Shown piece by piece: positions 47,755 through 55,810 of a stretch of 64,000 bases of DNA. A program made the translations under genes and the position numbers. Location: NCBI RefSeq assembly GCF_000244975.1, contig NZ_CM001440.1, positions 2,712,325 through 2,776,324 on the forward strand. The letters are read 5' to 3'. Numbering within the stretch: the stretch's first letter is position 1; every line of letters starts with the position of its first letter. The notes beneath the pieces are model-generated. The model was given only the letters and a program-made list of their open reading frames with translations. It was not told the DNA's origin and did not search any database. Source of the DNA: Saccharomonospora cyanea NA-134. Its GTDB lineage: Bacteria > Actinomycetota > Actinomycetes > Mycobacteriales > Pseudonocardiaceae.

Positions 47755-48399
47755 ATGCCGAGCGCGGAGATGGTCGCAGTAAAACCGGAGACGAACGGGA
47801 CGCCCATCCGCATCGGCTACGCCCGCTGCTCCACCGCTACCCAAGAACTACAGTCCCAGCTCGACGCGCTCGCGGCCGCGCACTACACGCGGGTGTTCTC
47901 CGAGGAGATCAGCACCCACATCAAGATCCGCCCCGAGTTGGAAAAGGCACTCACCCTCGCCCACGAGATCAAGACCGCCGCACCAGACCAACCGGTGCTC
48001 CTGACAGTGCACGAGACGAAACGCCTCGCCCGCAACGCCACCGAGCTGATGACCCTTTCCGCCCAGCTCCAGAACGCCGGGGTGCGGCTAGAGGAGCTGC
48101 TCACCCGACCACTGACGGGATCTACGACCCGCGCGGCATGGGCTCCATGCTCTTCGCCGTGCTCGCCGTCACCACCCAGTTCGACCGCGACTACATCCAC
48201 GAGAACCCTCGAAGGTAAGTAAGCCGCCACCGCACACGGCAACCACGGCGGCACCCGAAAGTCATCGACGAAGAGATGCTGGTTCTTCGCCCGCGCCCCG
48301 CGACAAAGGCACCCAGATGCCCGACATCGTCAAGAAACTGACCCACCAAGACCGGCCAGCACCCCTCAGTCGCCTCGCTCTACCGCGCCCTCGCCAACA
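47755..48399 (+). pseudogene. Serine recombinase (resolvase/invertase), frameshifted and cut by IS copy 2
   Basis: From ATG 47755: IRIGYARCSTATQELQSQLDAL (nucleophile Ser in ARCST), EKALTLAHEI, VLLTVHETKRLARNATELMTLSAQLQ. Near 48120 the sense moves to the next frame: GIYDPRGMGSMLFAVLAVTTQFDRDYIHE, then KVIDEEMLVL and ASLYRALANM, the start of the DNA-binding tail. The gene ends at the IS boundary at 48400. The missing end does not appear on the other side of the IS. Confidence 0.8.
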
Positions 48400-48408
48400 T
48401 GTCCCGCG

Positions 48409-49392
48409 TCAAGAATCTGGCTCAGTTTTCTTGGATGAAAGTTGTGCTTGTTGATCTTGCTGGTGGATCTCGATCGGTCGTTGCATGCCGAGTGCCTCGT
48501 GGGGGCGGATGTGGTTGAACACGTGCCGGTAGCGCTCGGCCTCGGCGGCGAGGGTCTGCCCGTCGTCGATCTCCATCCGGTAGAGGTGCTCGTACTTCAG
48601 CGATCCGAATGCCCGTTCCCGCACGCCGTTCTGGCCGGGTGAGCGACGCCGAGTGCGGATGTGGAGCAGCTCGGGGCGAGAGGCGATGAACGCGGCGAAC
48701 CTGCTGCCTTTGAAGGCGCCACCGTTGTCGGTGACCACCTTGATCCGCTTGATGTGCCCGGTCTCGGGGTTGGTGAGCTGCTCGGCCAACGGCACGCCAC
48801 CGGCCAGCCGCTCGGCCTCGGCGATCGCGATCCGGACGGCGAGCTCGGCATCGGCGGCGTTGCAGGTGGTCGCGAGGTGCCAGCCGAACTCGTACTTCGA
48901 GTAGTAGTCCGCGCACCCGGCGATCCGCCAGATCCCACCACGGGTGGTCTCGAACTCAGAGAAATCCAGCTGCCACACCTGATTCGGCCCCGTAGGCGGC
49001 TCGGCGAACGCAGCCTTACGGGCCTTGGCTAGCTCTCGTCGTTCAGCCTGATATTTCGTGGACTGCAACAGATTCCGCCGCCGCATCGCCCGCTCCACGG
49101 TCGAAACGGACACCTCGTGTCCATCGGCGCGCATCAATGCGTGGATCTTGCGGTGTCCCCACGCCGGCCAGGCCTGGGCATACTTCTCCACGACCGGCTC
49201 GAACGCCTCGACCGCCGGTGCCGGCCATGGGCCCTTCGGCGGGTTCCCGGCGCGCTGTTTGCTGATCCAGCGGGTATAGGTGCGGCGCGGGATGCCGATC
49301 AAGGCCGTGAACCTCGAGACCGGCATCGCCGCGTCTTGGCGAATCACCTCGAGGTCCTCGAAGGGGCCAGCCGCTCCGCGGAGCGCTTCCAC
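48409..49392 (-). CDS. IS3-family transposase OrfB (copy 2)
   Basis: Identical to OrfB of copy 1 with an intact DDE triad, so it is potentially active. Confidence 0.9.
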   Translation of the reverse strand: MEALRGAAGPFEDLEVIRQDAAMPVSRFTALIGIPRRTYTRWISKQRAGNPPKGPWPAPAVEAFEPVVEKYAQAWPAWGHRKIHALMRADGHEVSVSTVERAMRRRNLLQSTKYQAERRELAKARKAAFAEPPTGPNQVWQLDFSEFETTRGGIWRIAGCADYYSKYEFGWHLATTCNAADAELAVRIAIAEAERLAGGVPLAEQLTNPETGHIKRIKVVTDNGGAFKGSRFAAFIASRPELLHIRTRRRSPGQNGVRERAFGSLKYEHLYRMEIDDGQTLAAEAERYRHVFNHIRPHEALGMQRPIEIHQQDQQAQLSSKKTEPDS

Positions 49393-49661
49393 ACCCGCAG
49401 CTCGACATGCGCCTCGCCCAGTGCCGTGGTCAACTCGTCGATCTGGGCCTGCAACTGCTCCTCACGACTCGAGGGACCGGCCTTACCGCCCTCGGCAACC
49501 CCGGCCCGGCCGCCCTCGAGGAACTGGGCCTTCCACCGCGACACCGACTGCTCCGAGACCTTGTTCCGCCGAGCGGCCTCGGCGATCGTCATCTCCCCGG
49601 ACAGCACGCTCAGCACGATCCGGATCTTGTCCTCCACCGGGAACACCGGGGGACGGCTCAT
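49344..49661 (-). CDS. IS3-family transposase OrfA (copy 2)
   Basis: Residue-for-residue the same protein as OrfA at 21781-22098, with the AGGAGGT site 6 bases before the ATG. Confidence 0.9.
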   Translation of the reverse strand: MSRPPVFPVEDKIRIVLSVLSGEMTIAEAARRNKVSEQSVSRWKAQFLEGGRAGVAEGGKAGPSSREEQLQAQIDELTTALGEAHVELRVWKRSAERLAPSRTSR

Positions 49662-49722
49662 CGTCATACCTCCTGCTCAGGAACCTACATAACCCCTGAG
49701 CCACAAAGTCTGACGCGCGACA

Positions 49723-49818
49723 ATACGACGAGATGCTCTCGCAGCACGGCGCGAGGCTCTCGGCTTCACCCAGGAAACCCTCGCCCAGGAGCTTGGGGTG
49801 GAGCTCTCGACAACCTGA
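49723..49818 (+). pseudogene. Fragment of an XRE-type helix-turn-helix gene
   Basis: The frame next to the IS reads DALAARREALGFTQETLAQELGVELS before a stop at 49816-49818. This is helices 1-3 of an XRE/Cro domain; both ends are missing, the left at the IS junction. Confidence 0.65.
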
Positions 49819-49935
49819 CCTCGCCTGCGAGTGGGCCGCTCACCTGGAAGGGAGGGACGACCGACGAACGTTCAGCGGGGTCGCCGACGGTGCTCATCAC
49901 GGGCTGCTTCCTGTCGTGCCCGTGACCCTACTTGG

Positions 49936-50343
49936 TCAGGGCGCGCAGGCGGTGGTGAGCGCGGCGGCCTGATCGGCCCTGGTCTGCAGCCAGGCGGCTG
50001 GAGCACTGGTGAGGGTGTCCAGGGTGGCCGTCTGCAGGGTGGCGGCCAGGTCGGTGATGGCGCGGCCGATGTCGGTGTCGCTGGTGGTCGCGGCCAGGTC
50101 GGTGAGCTCGGTGGCGGTGGTGTGCGCCTGGTCCAGTGCGGCCTGCGGTGCGCTGAGGTCGGGCGGGTTGGCGACCAGTGCCAGCGCGTCGCTACACACC
50201 TCGGCGGCGGCGACCGCGCCGGTCACGGTGTCCGCGGCCGAACCGGCGGTGTCGCCGGCCTGCTGGACAGCGCCGCAGCCGCTGATCGCCGCCACGACGC
50301 CCACGCCGAGCAGCACAGAGGTCCATCGAGTCGAGATGCGCAT
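49936..50343 (-). CDS. Small putative lipoprotein
   Basis: The ATG at 50343 follows GGAAAGGAA and gives 135 residues. The signal peptide WTSVLLGVGVVAAISGC ends in a lipobox (AISGC). The mature part is Ala/Thr-rich and helical (AADTVTGAVAAAEVCSDAL, then repeated TDLAATLQTATLDTL-like heptads), with a second Cys pair (VCSDAL, TTACAP). I do not recognise the family. It lies 100 bases behind the riboswitch-controlled terC gene on the same strand and may be co-expressed. Confidence 0.72.
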   Translation of the reverse strand: MRISTRWTSVLLGVGVVAAISGCGAVQQAGDTAGSAADTVTGAVAAAEVCSDALALVANPPDLSAPQAALDQAHTTATELTDLAATTSDTDIGRAITDLAATLQTATLDTLTSAPAAWLQTRADQAAALTTACAP

Positions 50344-50443
50344 GAGCGGGTTCCTTTCCGGATGGGCTGGGTCTGTGGGGTGGTGCCGCCCACCGCTGGT
50401 GGGGGGAGTGAGCGGTGGGCGGCACCGGGGCGGTCGACGCGCG

Positions 50444-51493
50444 TCAGTCGCGCGTCGACAGGCCAGTGGGCGAGGACGGGGCCGTCTCGGCTGCGGCCGC
50501 CCCGGTTTGGGCTGGCTCGGTCGTGACCGTGTCGGGCTCCGCACCGGCCAGCGAATCGGCAGAGGCAGCCGCTGGGGTGGCCGGGGTGGTGCGGGTGCGG
50601 ATCCAGCTGGCCGTGACGGCGACGGCGAGCAGGAGGGCGACCACGGCCAGCGAGAACCAGGTGGGGATCTTGTAGAGGTCGAGCAGCAGCATCTTGATGC
50701 CGACCCACACCAGCACCAGGGCGAGGCCTAGCTTGAGGTAGATGAAGCGGTGCATCAGGTCGGCGAGCAGGAAGTACATGGCGCGCAGGCCCAGGATGGC
50801 GAAGGCGTTGGAGGTGAACACCAGGAACGGCTGCTGGGTGATGGCGAAGATCGCCGGGATGGAGTCGACGGCGAAGACGATGTCGGTGACCTCGACCAGC
50901 ACCAGCACCGCCAACAGAGGGGTGGCCACCCAGCGCCCGGCCTGGCGCACCAGGAACTTCTGCCCGTGGTACTCCTCGGTGGTGGGGATGACCTTGCGGA
51001 ACAGGCGCAGCACGACGCTGCGGTCGGGGTCGATGGTCTCGTTGCGGTGCACGGCCATCCGGACACCGGTGGCGACCAGGAAGGCGCCGAACACGTACAG
51101 GATCCAGGCGAAGGACGCGATGAGCACCGAGCCCGCGGCGATGAACACCGCCCGGAACACCAGTGCGCCGAGCACGCCGTAGAACAGCACGCGGTGCTGG
51201 TACTCGCGGGGAACGGCGAAGTAGCCGAAGATGATCGCGAAGACGAACACGTTGTCCACCGCGAGGGACTTCTCGATCACGTAGCCCGCGAAGTACTGGG
51301 CGGCGAACTCGCTGCCCCACGCCCACCACACGATCGCGCCGAACCCGAGGCCGAGCGCGACCCACACCGCCGACCAGGCGGCGGCCTCGCGGACCCCGAC
51401 CACGTGTGCGCGGCGGTGGGCGAACAGGTCGATCGCGAGCATCACCAGGATCACGCCGAGCACCGCGGCCCACGCCCACAACGGAACAACCAC
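50444..51493 (-). CDS. TerC-family integral membrane protein (paralog 1)
   Basis: The GTG at 51493 lies 9 bases after GGAGG and gives 349 residues with about eight helices. TerC signatures are FAGYVIEKSLAVDNVFVFAIIFGYFAVP and VEVTDIVFAVDSIPAIFAITQQPFLVFTSNAFAILGLRAMYF. The EKSLAVDN and TDIVFAVDS acidic pairs are proposed metal ligands. TerC proteins preceded by yybP-ykoY riboswitches export Mn2+ or metallate exported proteins. The open frame from 51781 reads through the riboswitch and is not used. Confidence 0.9.
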   Translation of the reverse strand: MVVPLWAWAAVLGVILVMLAIDLFAHRRAHVVGVREAAAWSAVWVALGLGFGAIVWWAWGSEFAAQYFAGYVIEKSLAVDNVFVFAIIFGYFAVPREYQHRVLFYGVLGALVFRAVFIAAGSVLIASFAWILYVFGAFLVATGVRMAVHRNETIDPDRSVVLRLFRKVIPTTEEYHGQKFLVRQAGRWVATPLLAVLVLVEVTDIVFAVDSIPAIFAITQQPFLVFTSNAFAILGLRAMYFLLADLMHRFIYLKLGLALVLVWVGIKMLLLDLYKIPTWFSLAVVALLLAVAVTASWIRTRTTPATPAAASADSLAGAEPDTVTTEPAQTGAAAAETAPSSPTGLSTRD

Positions 51494-51501
51494 AGTCAAG
51501 C

Positions 51502-51645
51502 ACCTCCGGTCACGTCGAGTGAAACCGGAGGTCTCCCCAACCGCCAGAGCACGTGCGCTGGGTCCGGTGGCGCCGGGACCGGGCAGCCATCGAACTGCCG
51601 TAATGACGATCCCGGACGTGGTGGGTACTCCCCTCCGCACCACCA
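51502..51645 (-). ncRNA. yybP-ykoY (Mn2+) riboswitch upstream of terC 1
   Basis: On the minus strand the leader reads GCGGAGGGGAGTACCC (loop 1 GGGGAGTA), then a helix with CGTCATTACGG, a GC-rich arm, and GGGGAGACCTCCGG (loop 3 AGACC). These are the two conserved loops of this manganese aptamer. The ACCTCCGGT next to loop 3 (51524-51532) is complementary over 9 bp to the ribosome-binding region ACCGGAGGT at 51502-51510. Without metal it can therefore hide the GGAGG, giving a translational ON switch. Confidence 0.85.
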
Positions 51646-51649
51646 GAAT

Positions 51650-51700
51650 GACGAAGTACGGTTCGCCTGTCAAGGCTTGACTGGCGAACCGTACTTCGTC
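51650..51700. promoter_or_regulatory. 51-bp near-perfect palindrome, symmetric bidirectional promoter
   Basis: An 18-bp arm (51650-51667) is the exact complement of 51683-51700. The centre holds GTCAAG-G-CTTGAC. Each strand has a -35 (TTGACA minus, TTGACT plus) with a -10 (CATTCT, CAATCT) 17 bp further out. One reads into the terC riboswitch, the other toward the gene at 51763. Confidence 0.7.
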
Positions 51701-51762
51701 AATCTGGAAATGAGGCCAGCGCGCGGCCTCCTCGATCCGTGCCGTGGAAAGCAGGTCCGCTG

Positions 51763-52260
51763 ATGCCCGCCCAGTGCACAACCCTCGTCTGCGTCGTCGA
51801 CGCCACCGATCCCGCGCCGGCCGCCGAGCTGCCCGCGGCGGTCGAACTGATCGCCGACCACGGCCACCTCGTGCTCGCCGTGCTGCACCCGCCGCCGGGG
51901 CTCACGCTCAACGCGCGGCTGATCGCCTGGCAGCAGGTCCGCCGGGAGCAGGTCACCGCCGCGGCGCTCGCTCCCGCGCTGTCACGGCTCCCGTCATCCG
52001 GGCTGGCCGAGCGGGGCGTGCGGATCCACACCACCGCGTGGCATCACCGTCGCGGGCCGGGCGGCCGGCATCGGCGCGTGGCCGCCGCCCTGCTGCGACT
52101 GTGCCGAGTGCACGACGCCGACGTGCTCGTGTTGCCCGCCCATCCTCGCGCCGAGCTCCTCACGCCTGCGACCTGCCAGTACCTGCTCGGCCTCACTCAA
52201 CCTCGGCTGCGGATCCGCCGCGCAGACGAGCACACCCTGCCCGACGCGATGCTGGTCTGA
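51763..52260 (+). CDS. Hypothetical protein, possible universal-stress-like fold
   Basis: The ATG at 51763 gives 165 residues. TTLVCVVDATDPAPAAELPAAVELIADHGHLVLAVLHPPPG looks like the first strand-helix-strand of a Rossmann/USP-like fold, and VHDADVLVLPAHPRAEL a later strand-turn. The ATP-binding GxxGS of UspA is not visible. The last strand-helix (LRIRRADEHTLPDA) is short. It is transcribed from the plus side of the symmetric promoter that also drives terC 1, so it may belong to the same manganese or metal response. Confidence 0.55.
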   Translation: MPAQCTTLVCVVDATDPAPAAELPAAVELIADHGHLVLAVLHPPPGLTLNARLIAWQQVRREQVTAAALAPALSRLPSSGLAERGVRIHTTAWHHRRGPGGRHRRVAAALLRLCRVHDADVLVLPAHPRAELLTPATCQYLLGLTQPRLRIRRADEHTLPDAMLV

Positions 52261-52596
52261 TCACACCCGGTCGAGCAGCTCCCCGCCGATCCGGACCCCG
52301 CGCCGACAGCGGCATCGAGAGTGGAAGGAATGCCTTATGGTCGGCCCCATGCGGCCTGCCGAACCCCCACCCGACCACGCCCTCCCCACCCCAGCGGGCT
52401 CGGATCCCACCGACTCCGGCACGGTGGATTCTGGCGTGGTGGATGCTGGTGCGGAACCGGCCGACGCCGCCGCGTCGCAGACGCCAGGGTCGTGGATGTT
52501 CCTGAGCAACCACGCCCACGTGCTGCTCTGCCTGGCCGCCGACCCGCACCAGACCCTGCCCGTCATCGCCCAGAAGGTCGGCATCACTGTCCCGCG

Positions 52597-53580
52597 TCAA
52601 GAATCTGGCTCAGTTTTCTTGGATGAAAGTTGTGCTTGTTGATCTTGCTGGTGGATCTCGATCGGTCGTTGCATGCCGAGTGCCTCGTGGGGGCGGATGT
52701 GGTTGAACACGTGCCGGTAGCGCTCGGCCTCGGCGGCGAGGGTCTGCCCGTCGTCGATCTCCATCCGGTAGAGGTGCTCGTACTTCAGCGATCCGAATGC
52801 CCGTTCCCGCACGCCGTTCTGGCCGGGTGAGCGACGCCGAGTGCGGATGTGGAGCAGCTCGGGGCGAGAGGCGATGAACGCGGCGAACCTGCTGCCTTTG
52901 AAGGCGCCACCGTTGTCGGTGACCACCTTGATCCGCTTGATGTGCCCGGTCTCGGGGTTGGTGAGCTGCTCGGCCAACGGCACGCCACCGGCCAGCCGCT
53001 CGGCCTCGGCGATCGCGATCCGGACGGCGAGCTCGGCATCGGCGGCGTTGCAGGTGGTCGCGAGGTGCCAGCCGAACTCGTACTTCGAGTAGTAGTCCGC
53101 GCACCCGGCGATCCGCCAGATCCCACCACGGGTGGTCTCGAACTCAGAGAAATCCAGCTGCCACACCTGATTCGGCCCCGTAGGCGGCTCGGCGAACGCA
53201 GCCTTACGGGCCTTGGCTAGCTCTCGTCGTTCAGCCTGATATTTCGTGGACTGCAACAGATTCCGCCGCCGCATCGCCCGCTCCACGGTCGAAACGGACA
53301 CCTCGTGTCCATCGGCGCGCATCAATGCGTGGATCTTGCGGTGTCCCCACGCCGGCCAGGCCTGGGCATACTTCTCCACGACCGGCTCGAACGCCTCGAC
53401 CGCCGGTGCCGGCCATGGGCCCTTCGGCGGGTTCCCGGCGCGCTGTTTGCTGATCCAGCGGGTATAGGTGCGGCGCGGGATGCCGATCAAGGCCGTGAAC
53501 CTCGAGACCGGCATCGCCGCGTCTTGGCGAATCACCTCGAGGTCCTCGAAGGGGCCAGCCGCTCCGCGGAGCGCTTCCAC
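52597..53580 (-). CDS. IS3-family transposase OrfB (copy 3)
   Basis: Identical to OrfB of copies 1 and 2, DDE triad intact. As this insertion is clean and recent, it is the best candidate for the currently active copy. Confidence 0.9.
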   Translation of the reverse strand: MEALRGAAGPFEDLEVIRQDAAMPVSRFTALIGIPRRTYTRWISKQRAGNPPKGPWPAPAVEAFEPVVEKYAQAWPAWGHRKIHALMRADGHEVSVSTVERAMRRRNLLQSTKYQAERRELAKARKAAFAEPPTGPNQVWQLDFSEFETTRGGIWRIAGCADYYSKYEFGWHLATTCNAADAELAVRIAIAEAERLAGGVPLAEQLTNPETGHIKRIKVVTDNGGAFKGSRFAAFIASRPELLHIRTRRRSPGQNGVRERAFGSLKYEHLYRMEIDDGQTLAAEAERYRHVFNHIRPHEALGMQRPIEIHQQDQQAQLSSKKTEPDS

Positions 53581-53849
53581 ACCCGCAGCTCGACATGCGC
53601 CTCGCCCAGTGCCGTGGTCAACTCGTCGATCTGGGCCTGCAACTGCTCCTCACGACTCGAGGGACCGGCCTTACCGCCCTCGGCAACCCCGGCCCGGCCG
53701 CCCTCGAGGAACTGGGCCTTCCACCGCGACACCGACTGCTCCGAGACCTTGTTCCGCCGAGCGGCCTCGGCGATCGTCATCTCCCCGGACAGCACGCTCA
53801 GCACGATCCGGATCTTGTCCTCCACCGGGAACACCGGGGGACGGCTCAT
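53532..53849 (-). CDS. IS3-family transposase OrfA (copy 3)
   Basis: Identical protein to OrfA of copies 1 and 2; the start follows AGGAGGT by 6 bases. Confidence 0.9.
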   Translation of the reverse strand: MSRPPVFPVEDKIRIVLSVLSGEMTIAEAARRNKVSEQSVSRWKAQFLEGGRAGVAEGGKAGPSSREEQLQAQIDELTTALGEAHVELRVWKRSAERLAPSRTSR

Positions 53850-54063
53850 CGTCATACCTCCTGCTCAGGAACCTACATAACCCCTGAGCCACAAAGTCTG
53901 ACGCGCGACATCACCACCCGCGCCGTCCAGCTCATCCTCACCGACCTCATCCAGGGCGGCTACATCGAGCGCACCAAAGTCGGCCGCCGCAACCACTACC
54001 GCATCAACCCCGACGGCCATCTGCGCCACCCGCTGGAAGCCCACCACCGCATCGCCGACCTCA

Positions 54064-54435
54064 TCACCGCCGTCGGTCCCGCCACCCCTGACGATGCTCG
54101 TGATGCTTCGGCTGACGGCGCCTCGACTCCTCCGCGTCGTCGCCGCACCGGATAACTCGCCACCCTTGGTAAACGAACCACAGTTCGTCATTCTCGACGT
54201 TGAGGGGGAGTACCTCAACGACCAAGCCCCGCGTCGTCAACACGATCTGGCCGACCCGGATCCGGCGCAGGCACCCGCCGCCCCACCGCGCGGGTCCAGG
54301 AAACCTCACGCCACCGACGCCAGCACCACCAAGCACGCCCTGGCAAGGGCTACGTGGCGTGGCCGGGCGGTGTGCGGACAGGACCTCGCGACGACCAGCG
54401 CCCCTCTCGCTTCGCACCCCACACTGACACGCCAC
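54064..54435 (-). CDS. Doubtful small reading frame
   Basis: Bases 54156-54451 hold no gene I can firmly support. One minus-strand frame contains RRIRVGQIVLTTRGLVVEVLPLNVENDELWFVYQGWRVIRCGDDAEESRRR, which has protein-like strand periodicity and locally lower GC. There is no convincing start codon or ribosome-binding site, and its end overlaps the split regulator. Confidence 0.25.
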   Translation of the reverse strand: MACQCGVRSERGAGRREVLSAHRPATPRSPCQGVLGGAGVGGVRFPGPARWGGGCLRRIRVGQIVLTTRGLVVEVLPLNVENDELWFVYQGWRVIRCGDDAEESRRRQPKHHEHRQGWRDRRR

Positions 54436-54451
54436 CCGGGACGGCGTGTGT

Positions 54452-54562
54452 TCATCGTGGCGGGCGGGGCGGCACCAACGCTGCGCAGGTGATGACCAAC
54501 GCCAGCAGAATGAGTGCCGTGACAGCGATGTCGATGAGGAATCCGGTGAGCATGGTGAACAT
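54452..54562 (-). CDS. 36-residue single-helix membrane peptide
   Basis: The ATG at 54562 overlaps nothing but lies 2 bases beyond the terC 2 stop, with AAGGAC about 8 bases upstream inside terC. The product is MFTMLTGFLIDIAVTALILL followed by ALVITCAALV and a basic-proline tail (PPRPPR): one hydrophobic helix of about 25 residues with a positive C-terminus. It is translationally coupled to terC 2 and so is probably part of the manganese-controlled unit. Small proteins of this type often modulate transporters, but function here is unknown. Confidence 0.55.
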   Translation of the reverse strand: MFTMLTGFLIDIAVTALILLALVITCAALVPPRPPR

Positions 54563-54564
54563 GG

Positions 54565-55623
54565 TCAGTCCTTCTCAATCACGTGCTGCTCGGCCTCAAT
54601 CACGTGCTGCTCGGCTCGGCGGCGGGTGCGCAGGCTCGCCGCGATGACGACGGCGAGGATGGCCACGATGACAGCGAGGGAGACCGGCGTGGGGATCTGC
54701 GGGGTGGCCGGCCAGATTCCGTGGGCCCAGTGCAACACCAGTTTCAGACCGATGAACGCGAGAATGACCGCCAGGCCGTGGTTGAGATAGACGAGCTTGG
54801 CCAGCGTGGCGTGGAGCACGAAGTAGAGCGCGCGCAGGCCGAGCAGCGCGAAGGCGTTGGTGGCGAATACCAGGTAGGGGTCCGCGGTGATGCCGTAGAC
54901 CGCGGGGACCGAGTCCACGGCGAACACCACGTCGGTCACGAACACCGCGGCGACCACCACCGCAAGCGGCGTGAGCGCGCGTCGTCCGTGCTCCCGTACG
55001 GTCAGCCGGGTGCCTCGGTAGTCGTCGGTGACGGGCATGAACCTGCGGAGCAGTCGCACGATACGCATCTGGGATACGTCGCGGCCCGCGAAGGCCGAAC
55101 CGGTGTGCACCTCGTGCAGGATCTTGCCCGCGGACACGAGCAGGATCAGGCCGAAGAGGAGGAACGCCCAGGTGCCTGCCTGCAGCAGCGCCGCGCCCGC
55201 CGCGATGAAGATGCCCCGCAGGACCAGGGCACCGGCGATGCCGTACAGCAGCACCCGTTGCTGAATGGGGGACGGGACCGCGAACCCGGCCAGGATCAGC
55301 ATGAACACGAACAGGTTGTCCACCGACAGTGACTTCTCCACCACGAAGCCGGTGATGAACTCCAGTGCCGGCCCGCTGTCGAACACCGCCCACAGCCAGA
55401 TCCCGAACAGGACGGGCAGCGTGAGATAGAACACCGACCAGCCAATCGCTTCCCGTATCGACACCTCGTGGGGACGGCGGGTGACGGCGAAATCGGTGAC
55501 GAGGAGGCCGAGTATTACGGCGATGCTGGCGACCCACAACCAGGGCGACCCGATCGACGAGGACCCCACCGAGTCGGCGGGCGCGGCCACGGACAGAGAC
55601 GACACCACGGGATGAAAGGGCAC
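54565..55623 (-). CDS. TerC-family integral membrane protein (paralog 2)
   Basis: The GTG at 55623, 5 bases after GGAGG, gives 352 residues. FITGFVVEKSLSVDNLFVFMLILAGFAVP and FVTDVVFAVDSVPAVYGITADPYLVFATNAFALLGLRALYF are the TerC signatures, with the same acidic pairs as paralog 1. The C-terminus ends in a perfect 7-residue duplication (AEQHVIE twice) encoded by a 21-bp tandem repeat. It is preceded by a second yybP-ykoY-type leader. An ATG at 55695 lies inside that leader and is not used. Confidence 0.9.
   Translation of the reverse strand: MPFHPVVSSLSVAAPADSVGSSSIGSPWLWVASIAVILGLLVTDFAVTRRPHEVSIREAIGWSVFYLTLPVLFGIWLWAVFDSGPALEFITGFVVEKSLSVDNLFVFMLILAGFAVPSPIQQRVLLYGIAGALVLRGIFIAAGAALLQAGTWAFLLFGLILLVSAGKILHEVHTGSAFAGRDVSQMRIVRLLRRFMPVTDDYRGTRLTVREHGRRALTPLAVVVAAVFVTDVVFAVDSVPAVYGITADPYLVFATNAFALLGLRALYFVLHATLAKLVYLNHGLAVILAFIGLKLVLHWAHGIWPATPQIPTPVSLAVIVAILAVVIAASLRTRRRAEQHVIEAEQHVIEKD
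54574..54615. repeat. 21-bp tandem duplication in the 3' end of terC 2
   Basis: Bases 54574-54594 and 54595-54615 are identical and add AEQHVIE to the protein tail, with no effect on frame. Confidence 0.9.
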
Positions 55624-55625
55624 GA

Positions 55626-55752
55626 AGACCTCCGCGCACGGACGACGTTCGAGGTCTCCTTCACCCTGGTGAGGGCGGTCGCCCGGGGACACCATGGGGT
55701 GTCCGTATTGACCAGGCAGACACTTAGGGAAGTACTCCCCTCTGCACGCAGT
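55626..55752 (-). ncRNA. yybP-ykoY (Mn2+) riboswitch upstream of terC 2
   Basis: The minus-strand leader has AGAGGGGAGTACTTCC (loop 1), GGTCAATACGG, a hairpin arm (GGACACC/GGTGTCC), and AAGGAGACCTCG (loop 3 AGACC), in the same order and spacing as the element before terC 1. AGACCTC (55651-55657) is complementary to GAGGTCT at 55626-55632, which contains the ribosome-binding site, so the same translational switch is predicted. A TTGACA -35 lies just upstream (55773-55778). Confidence 0.82.
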
Positions 55753-55810
55753 GTCACTGGCCGGAATGTGGCTGTCAAGGTTGATCGGGGGTGGATCTAG
55801 GATCGGTGGC

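Larger units (their letters stand above)
48400..49722 (-). mobile_element. IS3-family insertion sequence, copy 2
   Basis: This has the same 1,323-bp length and the same ends as copy 1, in the opposite orientation. The flanks differ (AACA / ATAC), and unrelated gene fragments lie on each side (a recombinase and an XRE-type HTH), so DNA beside it has been deleted or rearranged. Confidence 0.93.
52588..53910 (-). mobile_element. IS3-family insertion sequence, copy 3, with TCAC target duplication
   Basis: This is the same 1,323-bp element as copies 1 and 2, oriented like copy 2. TCAC occurs at 52584-52587 and 53911-53914, and excising the IS plus one TCAC repairs the host gene. It defines the element's ends and a 4-bp target duplication, and is the only one of the three copies with a clean insertion site. 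Confidence 0.95.
52337..54155 (+). pseudogene. Winged-helix (MarR/HTH-type) regulator split by IS copy 3
   Basis: The left part (52337-52587) reads GSWMFLSNHAHVLLCLAADPHQTLPVIAQKVGIT; the right part (53911-54155) continues TTRAVQLILTDLIQGGYIERTKVGRRNHYRINPDGHLRHPLE. Joining them after removing the IS and one TCAC copy restores the frame exactly. The protein is a paralog of the intact regulator at 60630-60929 (EWTFLTNHAHVLLCVV, VGITERAAQRIVADLVEAGYLERT). The long acidic N-terminal extension is not shared. The insertion destroys the wing-helix link, so it is inactive. Confidence 0.88.

Noticed and set aside
49723..52587. IS copies 2 and 3 as a composite transposon carrying terC 1
   Set aside because: The orientation would allow it, but the outer flanks show no shared target duplication and copy 3 has its own TCAC duplication, which indicates independent insertion.
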